From NCBI GenBank assembly GCA_022823405.1, contig JAJDXD010000072.1, positions 1 through 47,514 of the forward strand: DNA of 47,514 bases, given 5' to 3'. This document shows, in pieces, positions 1 through 9,097 of this stretch (positions are counted from its first letter, which is position 1; every line of letters begins with the position of its first letter). The position numbers were made by a program, and so were the translations under genes. The notes under the pieces were generated by a model. That model searched no databases, was not told the DNA's origin, and worked only from the letters and a program-made list of their open reading frames with translations. This DNA comes from Gammaproteobacteria bacterium. GTDB lineage: Bacteria; Pseudomonadota; Gammaproteobacteria; Arenicellales; JAJDZL01.

Positions 1-401
1 GCCAAGGCGTTACCCGCATAGATTGGGCGTACAAATGTATCGTCACTCAGAATCTCGCTGATGTCGGATACCTGCTGAACATCCAGCATCGCAGCAACTC
101 TGGGCATCAGATTCTTGCCAAATGTCGAAGCCGGAGCAAATACATGGCTGTAGCTTTCAGCAAGGTCTTTGACCACTGGCGCAACGTTTTCGGCTAAACC
201 ATACTGGTAAGCATCACTAGCACATTTAATAACCTTACTAATACCGTCGATTTTGCTTGCGGCGGATATGACTGCATCGCAATTGAAACCTATAACGAGT
301 GCATGCAGATCATCACTGACTTGACGGGCTGCAGTGACAGTATTCAGCGTAGAGGCTTTAACCTCTTCATTGTCGTGTTCGACCAGAATTAGTACACTCA
401 T
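1..401 (-). CDS. etfA: Electron transfer flavoprotein alpha subunit, 3' part missing at window edge
   Basis: This is the N-terminal part (about 133 residues) of the ETF alpha subunit. It begins [17 protein letters not shown], and its C-terminal FAD-binding half lies beyond position 1. ETF is the soluble cytoplasmic heterodimer that takes electrons from flavin dehydrogenases and passes them to ETF:quinone oxidoreductase. The start ATG (401-399) overlaps the etfB stop in an ATGA arrangement, so the two are translationally coupled, as usual for etfBA. Its place behind a dimethylglycine-dehydrogenase-like gene suggests this ETF copy is devoted to that dehydrogenase. The family call rests on the N-terminal domain plus context; the part with the FAD motif is not in the window. 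Confidence 0.9.
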   Translation of the reverse strand, partial: MSVLILVEHDNEEVKASTLNTVTAARQVSDDLHALVIGFNCDAVISAASKIDGISKVIKCASDAYQYGLAENVAPVVKDLAESYSHVFAPASTFGKNLMPRVAAMLDVQQVSDISEILSDDTFVRPIYAGNAL

Positions 402-1150
402 GCTAGCACCTTTGCCTCATCTCTCAGTTTTTCGATCAGTTCAGCCGCACTGGACACCTTGATTCCTGCCTGGCGGTTTGGCGGTTCATTGACTTCCACC
501 ACTTCAACTCTTGGTGTGACGTCTACACCGAGTTCATCGGGTGTCAACGTTTCAATTGGTTTCCGTCGCGCTTTCATAATGTTGGGTAGTGAAGCGTACC
601 TCGGTTCGTTCAAACGAAGATCAACTGTGATAACGCTTGGTTTTGAAAGCGATACTGTTTCGAGGCCGCCATCAACCTCTCGAACGACTTCAAAAGTATC
701 GTCTTTTATCTCAATCTTTGAAACAAATGTACCAAGCGACCAGTTCAGCATTGCCGAGAGCATTTGGCCGGTTTGGTTGTTATCGTTGTCGACAGCTTGT
801 TTACCCATCATGACTAAGCCCGGATCTTCTCGCTCGATGACCGACTTCAGTAATTTCGAAACTGCCAAAGGCTCCAAAGGTACATCAGTTTGAATCAAGA
901 TGCCGCGATCTGCACCCATTGCCAAAGCTGTGCGAATAGTTTCCTGACTCTGCTGAGGCCCTGCAGCAACCACAACGATTTCTTCGGCCGCACCAGACTC
1001 CTTCATACGAATCGATTCTTCGACTGCAATTTCGCAAAAAGGATTCATTGCCATTTTGACATTGTTAAGTTCAACGCCAGAGTGGTCGGCCTTCACTCTG
1101 ACCTTAATGTTCGCGTCAATGACGCGTTTAACAGGAACAACGACTTTCAT
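398..1150 (-). CDS. etfB: Electron transfer flavoprotein beta subunit
   Basis: A 250-residue protein of the normal ETF-beta length. It starts [19 protein letters not shown] and holds the AMP-binding Rossmann-like core typical of EtfB, including the conserved [10 protein letters not shown] and [19 protein letters not shown] stretches. It pairs with EtfA to shuttle electrons from acyl-CoA- or amine-oxidising flavoproteins to the membrane quinone pool. The ATG is preceded by an AGGAG ribosome site. The gene lies 42 bases after the dimethylglycine-dehydrogenase-like gene on the same strand and overlaps etfA by four bases, so dehydrogenase-etfB-etfA looks like one transcript. Similar flavoproteins (DMGDH, SARDH) are known to use ETF, which fits this order. 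Confidence 0.95.
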   Translation of the reverse strand: MKVVVPVKRVIDANIKVRVKADHSGVELNNVKMAMNPFCEIAVEESIRMKESGAAEEIVVVAAGPQQSQETIRTALAMGADRGILIQTDVPLEPLAVSKLLKSVIEREDPGLVMMGKQAVDNDNNQTGQMLSAMLNWSLGTFVSKIEIKDDTFEVVREVDGGLETVSLSKPSVITVDLRLNEPRYASLPNIMKARRKPIETLTPDELGVDVTPRVEVVEVNEPPNRQAGIKVSSAAELIEKLRDEAKVLA

Positions 1151-1192
1151 ACCGCTCCTCGGTTGAAAATTGAAAATACTTTTGTGAATTGG

Positions 1193-3628
1193 CTACGATC
1201 TGAGCCTGATGTTTTCTGGGTCGTGAGGTGAGTTTTCAACAACAGCGCAATTATATCTATCACCCAAAATTTCTATTTCGAATTTTGTTCCTGGTTTGCC
1301 GTATCCAGTCTGAACATAACCGAGTGCAAGGCTTTTTTCAATGAAGTGACCATATGAGCCCGCTGTTGCTCTGCCAATCATTTTCTCGCCATCCCACAAG
1401 GGTTCATTTCCTAACGGATCTGCATCTGTTATCCCCTCAACAGCCACGGTAACAAACTCTTGCGGAACCCCACTTTCCTTTTGAGCACGCAGTGCGTCAC
1501 GACCGGTAAAATCACCTTTGTCCATGTGAACAAAAATTCCCAACCCCGCCTCAAGTATGGTGTACTCGCGAGTCAGGTCCTGTCCCCACATGCGGTAGGA
1601 TTTTTCGATCCTCAGCGAGTCCATTGCCCGCATACCACACTGACCAATGTTAAACTCCTGACCAGCATCCATCAACTGCTCAAAGATATGCCGTTGGTAT
1701 TCAATGGGATGATGTAACTCCCAGCCCAGCTCACCAACAAAATTAACACGCATCGCCCGAAGCGGTGCGACGCCAACATAAATATCCTGTGTCATCAGCC
1801 AAGGAAAAGCCTCTGAAGACAAGTCCGTATCAGTCAGTTTCTGCAGAACCTTTCTTGAATTCGGCCCGGCAACAACCAGTGTCGCATGGCTTGTTGTCAG
1901 GTTTTCTACCTGTACTGAATTGTCGTCAGGCCGGTGTTTGTTCAGAAAACTTAAATCAAACCGTTCTGCAGCTCCCGAACTCACCAGGTAAAACGATCCG
2001 TCTGTATTCCGGGTAACCGTGAATTCGCTTCTCACTCCACCATTTTTCGTCAGCACATGACAAAGTTGAATTCGCCCGGGTGCTTTTGGCAATCGCCTGG
2101 CTACCAATGGGTCAAGAAACGTTTCAGCACCTGAGCCCGATACTCGAAACTTGGAAAAACTGGTAATGTCGATGATTCCGACATTGTTGCGAATATTGTT
2201 GTGCTCTCTGCCAACATGTTCAAAGTATTTCGACCGCCTGAAACTCCAATCATCGACAGCTTCCACACCGTCTGGAGCAAACCAGTTTGGCCTCTCCCAT
2301 CCATAGCGCTGACCCCAGACTGCTCCCATACCATCCAAACGATCATGGATCGGACTGGTTTTTGCTGGTCGGCAAGCGGGTCTTTCCTCATCCGGGTAGT
2401 GCACCGTGAACACATTTTCATATGCTTCTTCATTCTTCTTCACCAGAAACGGTCCACGAGCATAATCGCCATACCGACGTGGATCGACTGCTAAAAGGTC
2501 AATGGTCGGTTCGCCCTCAACGATCCACTCAGCGAGTTGCCACCCTGCTCCACCAGATGCGGTCACCCCAAAGCTATGGCCTTCATTCAGCCAAACATTA
2601 GGCAAGTCCCAGGCTGGTCCAATCAATGGACTGCCATCCGGTGTATAAGCAATCGGTCCATTGACTATATCTTTGATTCCAGCCGTTTCAAATGACGGCA
2701 CTCGATGAATAGCGGCTTCAACATGCGGCAGCAGACGGTCTAGGTCACCGGGAAATAGGTCTTTCTCAAATCCGGATGGAACACCGTCCGCGAACACTGC
2801 CGGAGCGCCAACTTCATATGGTCCCAGGATATAGCCCATCCGCTCTTCGCGCAAGTAGTAGGAAGCGTCGGATTCCCGCAGCACTGCGAGTTCTTTGCCG
2901 CCACTATCCCGATACTCTTTGAGTTCAGGCACAACGTCAGTCACGATGTACTGATGCTGTACTGGAATTGAAGGAATGTTGATTCCCAGTAGACGGCTTA
3001 TGTCCTGTGAATAGTTACCAGTTGCGCATACAAGGTGCTCGCAAGTGATGTCACCCCTGCTTGTTGAAACTTTCCACTCACCGTCGCGTGTTCGGGTAAG
3101 ACCTGTCACTTGTGTTTGCTGGTAGATCTTCGCCCCTCTGTCTCGTGCACCTTTTGCCATTGCGTTCGTCACGTCAACTGGCGCAATATGACCGTCATCT
3201 GGATGGTACAGTGCGCCAATCAGACCATCAAGGTTGATCAGTGGCCAAAGTTCTTTGATTTCGGATGGTGTGATCAACTCGAATGGAACACCGATGGTAT
3301 TGGCTGTACCGCAATACTTCTTGTATTCATCCATTCGGTCGCGAGTTCGCGCCAACCGGAGGTTTCCAGTAACGTGGAACCCAACATCCTGTCCCGTTTC
3401 GGCTTCCAGGGACTTATAGAGGTCAACAGAATACTTGTGCAATTGACCAACGGCATAACTCATATTGAAAAGCGGCAACAATCCTGCCGCGTGCCAGGTT
3501 GAGCCAGCTGTCAATTCCGTCCTTTCACACAAAATAACGTCGCTCCATCCTTTCTTTGCCAGGTGGTAAAGTGTTCCCACCCCAACGACGCCACCGCCGA
3601 TAATTACAACTCTTGCATGAGTGTCCAT
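1193..3628 (-). CDS. Dimethylglycine/sarcosine dehydrogenase-like FAD protein with GcvT folate domain (copy 1)
   Basis: An 811-residue fusion with the layout of mitochondrial DMGDH/SARDH. An N-terminal DAO-type FAD domain carries the GGGVVG dinucleotide motif at residues 11-16 and the covalent-flavin motif STWHAAG with His46. A short FAO_M linker follows at about 375-430, then a GcvT aminomethyltransferase-like domain (about 430-710) and its C-terminal barrel. The family oxidatively demethylates N-methylated glycine derivatives and hands the one-carbon unit to tetrahydrofolate in the second domain. Electrons would go to the ETF encoded immediately downstream. The ATG start has a weak GAGGCAC ribosome site. 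Substrate is not certain: dimethylglycine, sarcosine and other N-methyl amino acids are all possible. A paralogue of nearly equal length lies at 25406-27820. Confidence 0.88.
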   Translation of the reverse strand: MDTHARVVIIGGGVVGVGTLYHLAKKGWSDVILCERTELTAGSTWHAAGLLPLFNMSYAVGQLHKYSVDLYKSLEAETGQDVGFHVTGNLRLARTRDRMDEYKKYCGTANTIGVPFELITPSEIKELWPLINLDGLIGALYHPDDGHIAPVDVTNAMAKGARDRGAKIYQQTQVTGLTRTRDGEWKVSTSRGDITCEHLVCATGNYSQDISRLLGINIPSIPVQHQYIVTDVVPELKEYRDSGGKELAVLRESDASYYLREERMGYILGPYEVGAPAVFADGVPSGFEKDLFPGDLDRLLPHVEAAIHRVPSFETAGIKDIVNGPIAYTPDGSPLIGPAWDLPNVWLNEGHSFGVTASGGAGWQLAEWIVEGEPTIDLLAVDPRRYGDYARGPFLVKKNEEAYENVFTVHYPDEERPACRPAKTSPIHDRLDGMGAVWGQRYGWERPNWFAPDGVEAVDDWSFRRSKYFEHVGREHNNIRNNVGIIDITSFSKFRVSGSGAETFLDPLVARRLPKAPGRIQLCHVLTKNGGVRSEFTVTRNTDGSFYLVSSGAAERFDLSFLNKHRPDDNSVQVENLTTSHATLVVAGPNSRKVLQKLTDTDLSSEAFPWLMTQDIYVGVAPLRAMRVNFVGELGWELHHPIEYQRHIFEQLMDAGQEFNIGQCGMRAMDSLRIEKSYRMWGQDLTREYTILEAGLGIFVHMDKGDFTGRDALRAQKESGVPQEFVTVAVEGITDADPLGNEPLWDGEKMIGRATAGSYGHFIEKSLALGYVQTGYGKPGTKFEIEILGDRYNCAVVENSPHDPENIRLRS

Positions 3629-3685
3629 TCTTTGTGCCTCTTACTTCAAATTGATTCAATTTTTGCCATTAATCCAACTTTGTTC

Positions 3686-3792
3686 GTTGAGTATATTTCA
3701 ACGCGCCACGTGGCACTGAATGCGTCTGCGACTTTATGTTGTTTCGTTGGTTTCATGCGGCTAAATTACATTAAGGGATTTATATACTCAAC
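3686..3792. repeat. 11-bp perfect inverted repeat at the 3' end of tnpB
   Basis: GTTGAGTATAT at 3686-3696 and ATATACTCAAC at 3782-3792 are perfect inverted copies 85 bases apart. The second arm overlaps the tnpB stop codon. IS200/IS605 elements do not carry terminal inverted repeats, so this is more likely a secondary-structure element of the right end or its transcript, or a footprint of the insertion site. Confidence 0.5.
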
Positions 3793-3900
3793 TACGCAAC
3801 ACTAATTCAGGCGTGCCGTCAAGTTCTTTTTGACGTTTCAACGAATGACTCTGTCTTTCTCCGCGTCCGTTTAGACTCTCCCCAATCCCCAAGGCGAGTA
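3700..3900 (-). ncRNA. Candidate omega RNA / right-end region of the TnpB element (boundaries inferred)
   Basis: In IS200/IS605 elements the guide (omega, reRNA) overlaps the 3' end of tnpB and runs into the right end. Here the last tnpB codons contain a perfect stem CGTCAA / TTGACG (3817-3822 with 3830-3835, 7-nt loop). Downstream lies the 11-bp inverted repeat described separately. The range given is only a plausible span. The exact 3' end, where the guide would begin, cannot be read from one copy. Confidence 0.3.
3705..3714. promoter_or_regulatory. 10-bp perfect palindrome upstream of the first DMGDH-like gene
   Basis: GCCACGTGGC is a perfect palindrome 77 bases upstream of the start of the dehydrogenase-etfBA operon. 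Its position fits an operator, but it also lies close to the tnpB right end, so it could belong to the mobile element. No regulator can be assigned. Confidence 0.3.
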
Positions 3901-5035
3901 TATTCTTTGCAGCGTTAACATCTGCATGGTCCAAATGACCGCAGCCCACGCACCTGAATTCAGACTGCGTCCTGCGGTTCCTTTTATCAGTCGTTCCACA
4001 GCAATTGCATCGCTGAGAAGTGTAATGCGGCGCCACCTTGTGAACCGTCGTCTTGTAAGCCAGTGCCAACTCCAGTTTATACCAGCCGGTTTTCAGGATC
4101 GCGCGGTTCAGTCCGCTTTTGCGTCTGACACCGCTACCCGGCTGTTCCAGCGTTCCACTGGCCGACCGGGTCATATTCCGGATCTTCAGATCTTCCAAAT
4201 AAAGCACCGAATACCGCTCCGCAATCTTTCGCGACACCTGATGAATCCAATTGTCATTGACCTGTCTGATTTTCTGCGATGTCCGGCCTGCTAGCCGACG
4301 CGCTTTCAGATAACGCCCCGACGCCTCAATGTCTCTTTTTCGCACCGGCTTTCGCCGTCTGGCCATCATTCTCTGGTAGCGCTTCCGGCGCCGTTCTTTC
4401 TTTGCAGTATTCGGGGCACGGTAGATCGTTCCATCCGATAACGCAATCTGCCCAACGTTTCGGTCGACCCCAACCGCTTCGTTAGAATCCACACCCGCAC
4501 CGGCTTCCACCGCATAGACCACATAGGCATACCATTTGCCGTTTTCTTCCCTGACGGTGCCGGACTTTGCGATGCCATCCGGATAGGGGTTGGTTCCGGT
4601 CAGCCTGACATAGCCGATCTTCTGAATGTGCAGCCACTGACCATCGAGTCTGGCGGTCTGACCGATCACGATCGGGAATGAGGGCGTGTCGCGCCACTTG
4701 GCCTTGAACTTCGGCAACTCTTCATTCGCATGGTTAAAGAATTTCCTGTACTGAATATCAATCGGTTTGAGCGAATAACGCACGATGTTGCACGAATAAT
4801 ACTGCAGCCATTGATCACAATGGCGACGCAGTAGCGTGAACTGTCTTGAAATGTCGACGAAACCGAAGCGGCAGTGACCGTACAGTGCATATTCGTCCCG
4901 CAGCTTGCCGACAAAGTGATTCCAGGCGTAGCGGCAGGCACCGGCAAGGCCGTACATCTGCCGGTATTTTGTTCGGCAGTTCGCATGAATCCGGTAGCGG
5001 ACGGTGCGATAGGCTGGTTTGGTGGGTGCGGTCAC
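3788..5035 (-). CDS. tnpB: TnpB, IS200/IS605-family RNA-guided nuclease (solitary, no tnpA)
   Basis: A 415-residue TnpB with an apparently intact RuvC centre: Asp191 in AVGVDRNVG, Glu281 in YLEDL and Asp372 in HADVNAAKN. A four-cysteine zinc ribbon (Cys343, Cys346, Cys362, Cys365) lies between the last two. The N-terminal half has the usual helical recognition part, and a basic arginine-rich stretch at about 212-235 matches the OrfB family. TnpB proteins are omega-RNA-guided DNA nucleases that favour persistence of their transposon. No tnpA (Y1 transposase) lies nearby, so the element is non-autonomous or domesticated. The stop codon is shared with an inverted-repeat arm, and hairpins lie at both ends. 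Catalytic residues look complete, so activity is plausible. Confidence 0.93.
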   Translation of the reverse strand: MTAPTKPAYRTVRYRIHANCRTKYRQMYGLAGACRYAWNHFVGKLRDEYALYGHCRFGFVDISRQFTLLRRHCDQWLQYYSCNIVRYSLKPIDIQYRKFFNHANEELPKFKAKWRDTPSFPIVIGQTARLDGQWLHIQKIGYVRLTGTNPYPDGIAKSGTVREENGKWYAYVVYAVEAGAGVDSNEAVGVDRNVGQIALSDGTIYRAPNTAKKERRRKRYQRMMARRRKPVRKRDIEASGRYLKARRLAGRTSQKIRQVNDNWIHQVSRKIAERYSVLYLEDLKIRNMTRSASGTLEQPGSGVRRKSGLNRAILKTGWYKLELALAYKTTVHKVAPHYTSQRCNCCGTTDKRNRRTQSEFRCVGCGHLDHADVNAAKNILALGIGESLNGRGERQSHSLKRQKELDGTPELVLRS

Positions 5036-5097
5036 CGGTGCAGTGCTGCAATGGAGTCCTGTAGTTCAATCTGGAGTTACCATTATCCGGGTGAGGT

Positions 5098-5114
5098 GGC
5101 TCACAGCGTGAGCC
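5098..5114. repeat. Perfect 7-bp hairpin, candidate left end of the tnpB element
   Basis: GGCTCAC-AGC-GTGAGCC forms a perfect stem with a 3-nt loop, 63 bases upstream of the tnpB start. Subterminal hairpins of this kind mark the ends of IS200/IS605 elements. The assignment is by position and shape only. Confidence 0.45.
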
Positions 5115-5608
5115 CGGGACAAAAAAACTAGATTCGCGTACTCTGGTCACGGGCGAACCGTTTGAAGGAAACGCAGGGAGATTTTGGAAGAGACGATCCT
5201 GCGAAACAGGACGGATGCGGACTGTTCACGCGCTCTTTTCTGACAGCTTGTTCCGGCTTGAGGAATTCCTGCCGTTTGTCGAATTGCAATTGAGGAAAAA
5301 TCGTATCATACCATTTGGTTTAGAACGTCAGAAGCCTGTCCCTCGGATGGTTGAAGAACTACGGATGCTGAATTTCAATCAGTTTGAGTAAATCACGGAC
5401 GGAATGGTGCGAAGATACCTGCAACCAACTGTCACGATCACAACACGGCATAATCAGACGCAGCGGTACACGCCAGCAGGAGAGTGCATCTGTGAATTTA
5501 ATTTGAGAAATGCTGTGAATCCGATCGCGTGTGATGCGGTCAGTCGGTTCGGTGTCCGATGGCATCCGCGTAGTTAAATATATAGGTTCCTACATTAAAC
5601 TTATTGGA
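5115..5608. other. Region without a convincing gene; possible decayed coding DNA
   Basis: No recognisable gene lies between the tnpB left end and the aceK promoter region. One plus-strand frame stays open from about 5110 to the stop at 5389-5391. It has an ATG at 5215 that would give 58 residues (MRTVHALFSDSLFRLEEFL...) with a protein-like composition. A minus-strand frame at 5359-5565 would give 68 residues. Neither matches a family I know. They may be remnants left around the mobile element. Confidence 0.35.
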
Positions 5609-5677
5609 CGAATTTGATAGAAATTCAAACAAATTTTCAACAAATTCGTTTTTAAATTGGATTGACCCTCAAATTCG
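5609..5677. promoter_or_regulatory. Three copies of CAAATTCG upstream of aceK
   Basis: The octamer CAAATTCG occurs at 5641-5648 and 5670-5677 in direct orientation (29-base spacing) and inverted at 5609-5616 as CGAATTTG. All lie within 80 bases of the aceK start. This could be an operator array for a regulator of the aceK-mttB-aminotransferase operon. The region is AT-rich, which raises the chance of coincidence. Confidence 0.3.
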
Positions 5678-5686
5678 AAAATCAAA

Positions 5687-7516
5687 ATGGCTAAGTCTGC
5701 AAAAACAATCTACTTTGACCAGGTAGCTGCTCCTTCCAAAAAGGCATGGAAAGGAACAAATTTTCGGTCCAAGCCAAGGCGTGCCCAAAAGATTGCGCGA
5801 ACCATTCTTGACGGCTTTGAGAAACACTTCACCCTTTATCAGGAAATCACTTCCGGTGCTCAGGAACGTTTTGAACAAGCCAACTGGCATGAAGTGCGCG
5901 AGGCTGCCAGGCAGAGAATTCACTTTTATGACAAAAGAATCGAAGAAACTGTCGAGATACTGCGAACCAAACTACACATCTCAGAGCTAGACAAAACTTT
6001 ATGGGAAGAAGTCAAAATTCATTTCATTCGACTGCTACTGGAGCATCGGCAGCCTGAGTTGGCTGAAAGTTTTTACAACTCGGTATTTTGCAAGTTATTT
6101 CATCGCCGCTATTTCAAAAACAACCATATTTTTGTTCGATCATCTGTGTCCACAGAATTCATTCAAGCCGACCAGCCAGTCTATCGCTCCTACTACCCTA
6201 CCTCACGAGGATTCAAAAATACGATCTTCGACATTCTCAGCGATCTTGAATTCAGACTCGAATATGAAAACCTATCTCATGACGTCAGACAGATTTTCAA
6301 GCGCCTAGGACAAGTGCTTCCGAGAGACAAGCGTTCCGAGTCATTGAATTTTCAGATCGATGTTCTGTCATCTCTGTTCTTCCGAAACAAAGCTGCTTAC
6401 CTCATTGGGCGAGTGATTAATGACTACCAGGTGACACCGTTTATCGTACCGATACTGAATAACGAAAAAGGCGGTCTTTATGTTGACGCCTTGATTCTGA
6501 ACCCGTCCGACCTAGATGCAATTTTTGGTTTTTCCAGAGCTTACTTTATGGTGAAAACACAGGTCCCATCAGCAACTGTAGATTTCTTGATGGGCATTTT
6601 GCCTGGCAAAAGCAAGGCCGATCTTTATTCTGCGATTGGCTTTCACAAGCAGGGAAAGACTGAGTTTTACCGGGACTTCCTGCATCATCTCTCGCATTCG
6701 ACAGATTCATTTGTTGAAGCGCCAGGCACAAGGGGCATGGTCATGATGGTATTCACGCTGCCATCCTATCAGTATGTTTTTAAATTGATCAAAGACTCAT
6801 TCGAACCACCAAAGAAGCTATCCCGTTCAACAGTCATCGAGAAGTACCACCTGGTCAAACAGCACGATCGGGTCGGACGGCTGGCAGATACACTTGAATA
6901 TTCTGAAGTTGCTTTGCCACTCGAGCGATTCGATAGTGAACTGCTTGATAATCTGCAAAATACCTGCTCACATTCGATAATCATCGAAGACGATGTTGTG
7001 GTGCTCAAGCACGTCTATATCGAGCATCGAATGATTCCTCTCAATCTGTACCTACAGAATTTTGATGAAGAAAAAGATACGCTCTATTTTGCCAGAGGCT
7101 ATGGTGATGCCATCAAGGAGATGGCGGCAGCAAACATTTTTCCTGGCGATATGCTGCTCAAGAATTTTGGTGTAACAAGAAACCGACGTGTTGTGTTTTA
7201 CGACTACGATGAAATTCGTTACCTGGATGAATGTAAAATCAGAAAATTCCCGCAATCCTCCAACCCATATGACGACATGGCGACTGAACCATGGTTCTCA
7301 GTTGGGGAGGACGATGTATTTCCCGAAGAGTTTGAAAAGTACTTTTTGGTACATCCACTGATCAAAAATCACTTTGCTGAAATTCACGGCGATCTAATGA
7401 CAGCGGAGTTTTGGCGCAACAAACAAGAACTGATTCGAGCCGGAATATTGGAAGACGTATATCCCTACGATCAGGCAAATCGATTTCCCAGACCCCAAAC
7501 AAAGGCAGGACAATAA
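5687..7516 (+). CDS. aceK: Isocitrate dehydrogenase kinase/phosphatase
   Basis: A 609-residue AceK, slightly longer than the roughly 575-residue E. coli protein. AceK phosphorylates and inactivates isocitrate dehydrogenase, or reverses this, and so directs carbon between the TCA cycle and the glyoxylate bypass. Visible are the APGTRGMVM loop (about 345-353), the VFKLIKD lysine region (about 364-370) and the kinase centre GDMLLKNFG, with Asp488, Lys492 and Asn493. Asp506 in DYDE lies 18 residues after Asp488, the same spacing as Asp457 and Asp475 in E. coli. No aceA, aceB or icd lies nearby; instead the gene is 14 bases upstream of an mttB-type gene. No clear ribosome site precedes the ATG. 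The N-terminal extension is basic. Confidence 0.96.
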   Translation: MAKSAKTIYFDQVAAPSKKAWKGTNFRSKPRRAQKIARTILDGFEKHFTLYQEITSGAQERFEQANWHEVREAARQRIHFYDKRIEETVEILRTKLHISELDKTLWEEVKIHFIRLLLEHRQPELAESFYNSVFCKLFHRRYFKNNHIFVRSSVSTEFIQADQPVYRSYYPTSRGFKNTIFDILSDLEFRLEYENLSHDVRQIFKRLGQVLPRDKRSESLNFQIDVLSSLFFRNKAAYLIGRVINDYQVTPFIVPILNNEKGGLYVDALILNPSDLDAIFGFSRAYFMVKTQVPSATVDFLMGILPGKSKADLYSAIGFHKQGKTEFYRDFLHHLSHSTDSFVEAPGTRGMVMMVFTLPSYQYVFKLIKDSFEPPKKLSRSTVIEKYHLVKQHDRVGRLADTLEYSEVALPLERFDSELLDNLQNTCSHSIIIEDDVVVLKHVYIEHRMIPLNLYLQNFDEEKDTLYFARGYGDAIKEMAAANIFPGDMLLKNFGVTRNRRVVFYDYDEIRYLDECKIRKFPQSSNPYDDMATEPWFSVGEDDVFPEEFEKYFLVHPLIKNHFAEIHGDLMTAEFWRNKQELIRAGILEDVYPYDQANRFPRPQTKAGQ

Positions 7517-7530
7517 ATGGAGCTCACTAA

Positions 7531-9066
7531 ATGAGTGCAAGACGAACGCGATCTGGCGGTCGATCAGCCCGTCAAGCGGCACGCTCTAAAATCTCAATTC
7601 AATCATTACCTTACATCAAACGTAAGGTACCCGTTTACAGTATCGCTCCTGAGGAAACATTGGCTTTAATCGAGCACAATGCGGATAGAGTCCTCGCAGA
7701 GATTGGTATTGAATTTCGTGACGACTCCGAAGCCCTTGATATCTGGCGAAAGGCTGGTGCATCGGTGGAAGGTGAGCGCGTCAAATTTGAGCCCGGCATG
7801 CTGCGGGAAGTCATTCAATCAAATGCACCATCAAATTTCATGCAGCACGCCAGAAATCCCGCAAAGAGCGTGCAAATTGCAAAGGACACGGCAGTTTTTG
7901 CACCGGCATACGGCCCACCGTTCGTCCGTAATCTGGACGAGGGGAGACGCTATGCCACCATAGAAGACTTTAGAAACTTCGTCAAATTGACGTATATGTC
8001 CCCTGCTCTCCACCATTCTGGTGGGACTGTCTGTGAGCCTGTGGACCTGCCAGTGAATAAACGTCACCTGGATATGGTTTATTCACATTTGAAGTATTCA
8101 GACAAACCGTTTATGGGATCGGTCACCAGCGGTGAACGTGCGCAAGACACAGTTGACATGGCCAAAATTGTTTTCGGTGATGAATTTGTTGACCAAAACG
8201 CTTGCATTCTGTCGTTAATCAATGTCAACTCTCCCATGACGTTCGATGACACCATGCTTGCCGCACTGAAGGTTTACGCCAAGCATGGCCAGGGAACCGT
8301 CATCTCTCCATTCATTCTGTCAGGCGCCATGTCCCCTGTGACTGTCGTCGGCACCTGTACCCAGATTCTCGCTGAAGCCATGGCCGGAATGGCCTTTGCA
8401 CAATTGGTGCGGCCTGGAGCACCGGTCATTTTTGGCACGTTCAGCAGTTCAATTTCAATGCAATCTGGTGCGCCCACATTTGGAACTCCTGAACCTTCGC
8501 TCGTTCTGTTCATCTGTGCGGAACTAGCCCGGCGACTAAATGTCCCATTTCGAAGCGGTGGCGGACTTTGCGCTTCGAAAATTTCTGACGCCCAGGCTGC
8601 TTACGAATCGGCGAATACCCTACAGGCTGCTACACTGGCTGGGGTCAACTTCATGCTGCACACCGCGGGATGGCTGGAAGGTGGGTTAGTCATGGGTTAT
8701 GAGAAGTTCATTCTTGATGCAGATCAGGCTGGTGTACTACAGACTTTCCTCAATGGCATCGATATTTCTGAAAACGGTCAGGCTTTAAGTGCATTGTTCG
8801 AAGTTGGACCCGGAAATCACTTTTTGGGATGTGCGCATACCCAGGAAAATTTTGAATCTGCGTTTTATCGATCAAGTACCGCAGACAACAACAGTTTTGA
8901 GCAGTGGGAAGCTGACGGAAGTTTGAGCTCTACAGAAAGAGCAAATGCAATATGGAAGCAAATGCTTGAAACTTATGTTCCGCCAGAAATTGATCAATCA
9001 ATAGATGCGGCATTGAACGAATTCATTACAATGCGGAAGGAATCTTTTCCGGACGCATTCGTTTAA
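7531..9066 (+). CDS. Trimethylamine methyltransferase (MttB) family protein, non-pyrrolysine type
   Basis: A 511-residue MttB-superfamily protein. The N-terminus is RTRSGGRSARQAAR, followed by the family's TIM-barrel stretches such as FAPAYGPPFVRNLDEGRRYATI, shown here only by name. The pyrrolysine members carry an in-frame UAG; this one reads through without any stop, so it belongs to the non-Pyl branch. Characterised non-Pyl members (for example the glycine betaine enzyme MtgB) transfer a methyl group from quaternary amines to a corrinoid protein. No corrinoid protein or partner methyltransferase is encoded in the window, so the acceptor is unknown. A GGAG ribosome site precedes the ATG, and spacing to aceK and to the next gene suggests one operon. 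Confidence 0.88.
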   Translation: MSARRTRSGGRSARQAARSKISIQSLPYIKRKVPVYSIAPEETLALIEHNADRVLAEIGIEFRDDSEALDIWRKAGASVEGERVKFEPGMLREVIQSNAPSNFMQHARNPAKSVQIAKDTAVFAPAYGPPFVRNLDEGRRYATIEDFRNFVKLTYMSPALHHSGGTVCEPVDLPVNKRHLDMVYSHLKYSDKPFMGSVTSGERAQDTVDMAKIVFGDEFVDQNACILSLINVNSPMTFDDTMLAALKVYAKHGQGTVISPFILSGAMSPVTVVGTCTQILAEAMAGMAFAQLVRPGAPVIFGTFSSSISMQSGAPTFGTPEPSLVLFICAELARRLNVPFRSGGGLCASKISDAQAAYESANTLQAATLAGVNFMLHTAGWLEGGLVMGYEKFILDADQAGVLQTFLNGIDISENGQALSALFEVGPGNHFLGCAHTQENFESAFYRSSTADNNSFEQWEADGSLSSTERANAIWKQMLETYVPPEIDQSIDAALNEFITMRKESFPDAFV

Positions 9067-9097
9067 CAACATCGGACATTAGTATGAGGTGATGGTC

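Noticed and set aside
3926..4294. Long frames opposite tnpB
   Set aside because: Antisense shadows of a strong coding gene; no independent domain or start signals.
7531..9066. Possible pyrrolysine-type MttB
   Set aside because: No in-frame TAG is present in the gene and no pyl genes are nearby.
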